Of a stretch of DNA of 7,209 nucleotides, positions 4,201 through 7,209 are shown piece by piece (positions within the stretch are counted from its first letter, which is position 1; every line of letters starts with the position of its first letter). The position numbers and the translations under genes were made by a program. The notes beneath the pieces are model-generated. The model saw nothing but the letters and a program-made list of their open reading frames with translations, did no database searches and was not told the DNA's origin. This DNA comes from a bacterium (GTDB taxonomy: Bacteria > Planctomycetota > UBA11346): assembly GCA_020049615.1 (NCBI GenBank), contig JAIFKN010000206.1, positions 1 through 7,209 on the forward strand, in the 5' to 3' direction.

Positions 4201-7200
4201 GCTCAACGGACCCCACCATCCGCCAGGGAGGGACCGACGGCGGGTCCGATGATGCCGCGACCCCTGGCAGCGGACAGACACCGGCGCCGTGGGCCGGGAT
4301 CGATCCGGACGCGTCGGTCGGTCGCAGCGACACGCCATTGCTGCCGACGTGGCAGGATCGCCGCCCGCCGGCCGACACCACGCCGGCAACGGATCCGGAT
4401 GCGACACAGCGCATGGCTGGCCCGGGGGACGCCGTCCCGGGGACCGGTCCATCGGCCTACAGCCTGGTGCGCAAAGTGGGGCAGGGTGGCATGGGCGAGG
4501 TGTGGCTGGCACGCCAACACGGCCTCGATCGTCTGGTGGCCTACAAGCGGGTGATCCCCGGCAAGGCTACCTCGGACATGCGGGCGGGGTTCATCGCCGA
4601 GGCCGTCGCCAACGGTCGTCTCGACCACCCCAACATCGTGCCGGTCCATGACCTCGGCACCCAGGACGACGCGCCGTTCCTGGCCATGAAGTTCATCGCC
4701 GGGCGGGCGTGGTCGCATCTGCTGCACCCGCAGAATCCCGATGATCGCGCCGCCGCTGCGGGACTGACCCTCGACCAGCACCTCCGCTGGTTCGGCAACG
4801 TCTGCGACGCCATCGCCTATGCCCACAGCCGCCACCTGGTCCACCGGGACCTCAAGCCGCACAACGTCATGATCGGCGCGTACGGCGAGGTCCTGGTGGT
4901 CGACTGGGGCCTCGCCATCGACATCAGCGCCGATCCCAGCGCGGCTGGCGTCGTGCCGCATCGCTCGCGCACCTCCGGGTTCGCCGGCACCTACCCCTAC
5001 ATGGCGCCCGAGCAGCTGGAGGAGGACGCTGCGGCGACCGGACCCTGGACCGACGTCTACCAGCTCGGTGCCATCCTCTACGAACTGCTCACTGGGGCAG
5101 CCCCCCACCGTGGCGACAGCACCGAGGCGATGGTCCGCAGCATCCGCGCGCGACGCATCCCCGACCTGCCGCCGGGCATCTCGCCCGGCCTGGCGGCCAT
5201 CTGCCGGCGGTGCCTCGATCCGGACCCCGCTCGGCGCTACGCGGGCGCCGACGCCGTCCGCGCTGCATTGGACGACTGGCAGCGTCGACGGGTGGCCGAG
5301 GACCTGCTGGGCCGAGCCTGCGACCTCAGCAATGACGCCGGGACCGTCGACGCGAGCCACCAGGAGGCCCTGGCGCTCCTGGCGCAGGCCAAGGCCGGTG
5401 AACCCATCGGCTGGGCCGAGGCGGCGGTCCGCATCCGCACCGCCTATGCGACGCTCGCCCTGCAGCGCGGCGAACTCGACCTCGCCGACAGCTGCATCGC
5501 CCCGCTCGGGCCCGACGGGGCAGCGCTGGCGGATGCGATCACGGTGGCGCGGCGGGAGCGGACGGTGCGCGAACGCCGCATCCGCCGCACCCGGGTGGTG
5601 GCCTGGACCGCGGGGGTCGGCGCGATCCTCGCCATCTGTGCGGGTCTGACCGTCGCCCTGATCCAGAATCGACGGGTCGAAGCCTCCCGTGGTGCCGAGG
5701 CGGTAGCACGCCGTCTCGCCGAGACGGCGCGCGACGCGGCCGAGCAGCGGCGCCTCGAGGCCGAGCGCGCGCGCGACGCAGCCGCTGCGGCGCTGCGCCG
5801 CGCACAAGCCGCCAATGAGTTGATCCGCAATGCCCTGAGTGGCGTCGACGCGGGCCTGTCGGCCAGCGGTGGTGCCGGGGGCATGGATGTGCCGGTGTCC
5901 GTCGTCCTACGTCGCATCGCCGACGACGCCGAGCGGCGTTTGGCGGATATGCCCGATGCCCGCGCCGAGGTCCTGACGACGGTTGCGGCGAACCTGGTGT
6001 TCATCCTCGACAATACGGCCGAAGGTCGCCGTCTGGCCACGGTCGCGGGAGCGGACGCCACGGCAGCCGGCGCACCGGATTTGGCATGGCGGGCCCAGGT
6101 CGTCATCGCCCTGGCCGATGGCGTCAGCGGACAACCGCTGACGGGGCTCAAACGCCTTGACGAGTTGCTCACGGCGCGGCCGACGGCGCTGGCCGACCCC
6201 CTGCATCCGGAACTGATGCGTGCCCGGGAGATCGTTGCTGCCGGCCGCGGCCCCGGGGGCATGACGGCGTTCCTGGCTGAACTCGACGCCGCGGGGCGTC
6301 ATCAATCCGCGGAGGCCGTGCAGGTCGCGACCCAGTTGATGATGATGTACGGGACGCTGAACGACCCGAGGGCCGCGGTGATCGGCGCCGATGCGCTGCG
6401 CCGCTCGATCGCGACCTACGGCAATGACCACCTCTACACGCGGTACATCCAGCTGGTCCTGCTGGAGCTGCAATCGACACCACTGCGTCGCGGTGACCTG
6501 CAGGTCGCCATGTCCCTGGTGACGGCCGTGGATCGGACGGCGCGCACCAGCCTGTCGGCCGCCCTCTACCGTGCCCGTGTCGCCCGGCTGCACCTGCGCT
6601 TCGCCTCGGATCGGGGGAGCGTCCAGAACCGCCCGGACTTCGCGTCGCTGCGCACGGCCGTGCGACTACTGAGCGAGGCGCACGCCCTCGCCGCTGCCCA
6701 GTGGACCGATCGGGCCCGCGACAAGGCCATCGCCGCCGCCCAGACCACGTTTGCCGAACTGCGCGGCGTCCCGGGTGAGATGATCGATGACATGACGGCC
6801 CAGTGTAAGCGCACCGGCAGCGCCGAGTTTCTCGTCGAACTCCATGAATCGTCCCAGCGCATGCTGGGTGTCGGCCACGAGATGACGCTGTCGTCTGCCA
6901 TCGCCGCCGCCACCTGCCTGGCCAACCGTGGGCGGGATGAGGAAGGCGAAGGCCTGCTCTCCGCGTACGTCCGTTCCGCTCGTGGAAAGCCCTTCCGCCC
7001 GGGCATCTGGACCTACGCGATGCAATCGCTGGGCGCATTGCGCTACGATCGCGGCCTGGCGCCCGATGCCCTGGCAGATTTTGGCGAGGCACTTGCTCTG
7101 GGGGATGCCCCGGCCGCCTATCACCGCCTCGTCCAGGATGGCAGCCTCATCGCATCCGCGATGACGATGTGCCGGCGGTTGGATCGACGCCCTCGGTTCC

Positions 7201-7209
7201 GAGCGCCAG
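4197..7209 (+). CDS. transmembrane Ser/Thr protein kinase (3' end outside window)
   Basis: Open from ATG 4197 to the window end, 1004 codons without a stop. Residues 1-87 are a disordered Pro/Thr/Asp-rich leader. The Hanks-type kinase domain spans about 88-365: Gly loop VGQGGMGEV (94-102), Lys117 in VAYK, alpha-C Glu135, HRDLKPHN (216-223; Asp218 catalytic, Asn223), DWG (236-238, replacing DFG), [10 protein letters not shown] (264-273) and the C-lobe end [13 protein letters not shown] (336-348). All catalytic residues are present, so it should be active; HRD marks an RD kinase, with Ser257, Thr259 and Ser260 as possible activation-loop sites. A helical linker ends in a basic cluster (452-466), followed by one membrane span (about 467-489), a coiled coil (about 490-545) and a long helical, weakly TPR-like region expected outside the inner membrane, probably sensory. 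No Shine-Dalgarno site precedes the start; the ATGA overlap implies coupled translation. The last 10-15 residues become Arg-rich, which may be real or a sequence error near the edge. Confidence 0.92.
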   Translation, partial: MSSTDPTIRQGGTDGGSDDAATPGSGQTPAPWAGIDPDASVGRSDTPLLPTWQDRRPPADTTPATDPDATQRMAGPGDAVPGTGPSAYSLVRKVGQGGMGEVWLARQHGLDRLVAYKRVIPGKATSDMRAGFIAEAVANGRLDHPNIVPVHDLGTQDDAPFLAMKFIAGRAWSHLLHPQNPDDRAAAAGLTLDQHLRWFGNVCDAIAYAHSRHLVHRDLKPHNVMIGAYGEVLVVDWGLAIDISADPSAAGVVPHRSRTSGFAGTYPYMAPEQLEEDAAATGPWTDVYQLGAILYELLTGAAPHRGDSTEAMVRSIRARRIPDLPPGISPGLAAICRRCLDPDPARRYAGADAVRAALDDWQRRRVAEDLLGRACDLSNDAGTVDASHQEALALLAQAKAGEPIGWAEAAVRIRTAYATLALQRGELDLADSCIAPLGPDGAALADAITVARRERTVRERRIRRTRVVAWTAGVGAILAICAGLTVALIQNRRVEASRGAEAVARRLAETARDAAEQRRLEAERARDAAAAALRRAQAANELIRNALSGVDAGLSASGGAGGMDVPVSVVLRRIADDAERRLADMPDARAEVLTTVAANLVFILDNTAEGRRLATVAGADATAAGAPDLAWRAQVVIALADGVSGQPLTGLKRLDELLTARPTALADPLHPELMRAREIVAAGRGPGGMTAFLAELDAAGRHQSAEAVQVATQLMMMYGTLNDPRAAVIGADALRRSIATYGNDHLYTRYIQLVLLELQSTPLRRGDLQVAMSLVTAVDRTARTSLSAALYRARVARLHLRFASDRGSVQNRPDFASLRTAVRLLSEAHALAAAQWTDRARDKAIAAAQTTFAELRGVPGEMIDDMTAQCKRTGSAEFLVELHESSQRMLGVGHEMTLSSAIAAATCLANRGRDEEGEGLLSAYVRSARGKPFRPGIWTYAMQSLGALRYDRGLAPDALADFGEALALGDAPAAYHRLVQDGSLIASAMTMCRRLDRRPRFRAP

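Noticed and set aside
2317..4512. A 731-codon open frame on the minus strand
   Set aside because: It lies opposite three well-supported plus-strand genes and its translation is Arg/Pro/Ala-rich without motifs. Long antisense frames are expected in DNA of this GC content.
4203..5807. A 534-codon open frame on the minus strand
   Set aside because: It is opposite the kinase domain, whose conserved motifs show the true coding strand.
7168..7209. Possible frameshift in the kinase near the window end
   Set aside because: The reading becomes Arg-rich and another frame ([12 protein letters not shown]) looks more globular, but about 14 codons are too few to decide, and the frame stays open to the edge.

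Overview
The window is GC-rich (about two thirds G+C by eye) bacterial DNA from a lineage I cannot name with certainty. The best clue is the last gene, a Hanks-type Ser/Thr kinase with a DWG (not DFG) metal-binding motif, a 'CxxCL..DPxxRY' C-lobe end, one membrane span, a membrane-proximal coiled coil and a large helical C-terminal region. That architecture is most common in Planctomycetota and relatives; Myxococcota or other PVC bacteria are possible. Type II lipoprotein signals show a Gram-negative-type envelope.

Layout. Positions 1-1672 are decayed or gene-poor. The left edge carries a perfect 16-bp inverted repeat (188-230). It is followed by a broken plus-strand gene (about 179-1227) whose coding signal moves through the frames in at least four +1 steps. 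Two of the steps coincide exactly with perfect 7-nt tandem duplications. Positions 1228-1672 hold no gene I can defend. Two intact plus-strand lipoprotein genes follow (1673-2440 and 2437-2979), overlapping by GTGA, each with a good ribosome-binding site. The 2980-3282 spacer looks like a second decayed gene, again with 7-nt tandem duplications.

The right half is a two-gene unit. A 305-residue protein with a phage-repressor-like helix-turn-helix (3283-4200) overlaps by ATGA a transmembrane Ser/Thr kinase (4197 to beyond the window, 1004 codons seen). The kinase has no Shine-Dalgarno site, so its synthesis probably depends on translation of the regulator gene. The regulator's ATG lies about where transcription would start from the best promoter match, so its mRNA may be leaderless.

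The simplest inferred reading is an envelope-sensing kinase co-produced with a DNA-binding partner that could be its substrate, next to a cassette of two exported lipoproteins. The link between the two cassettes is only proximity. The most unusual sequence-level signal is the cluster of short tandem duplications, mostly not multiples of three, in the non-genic stretches.
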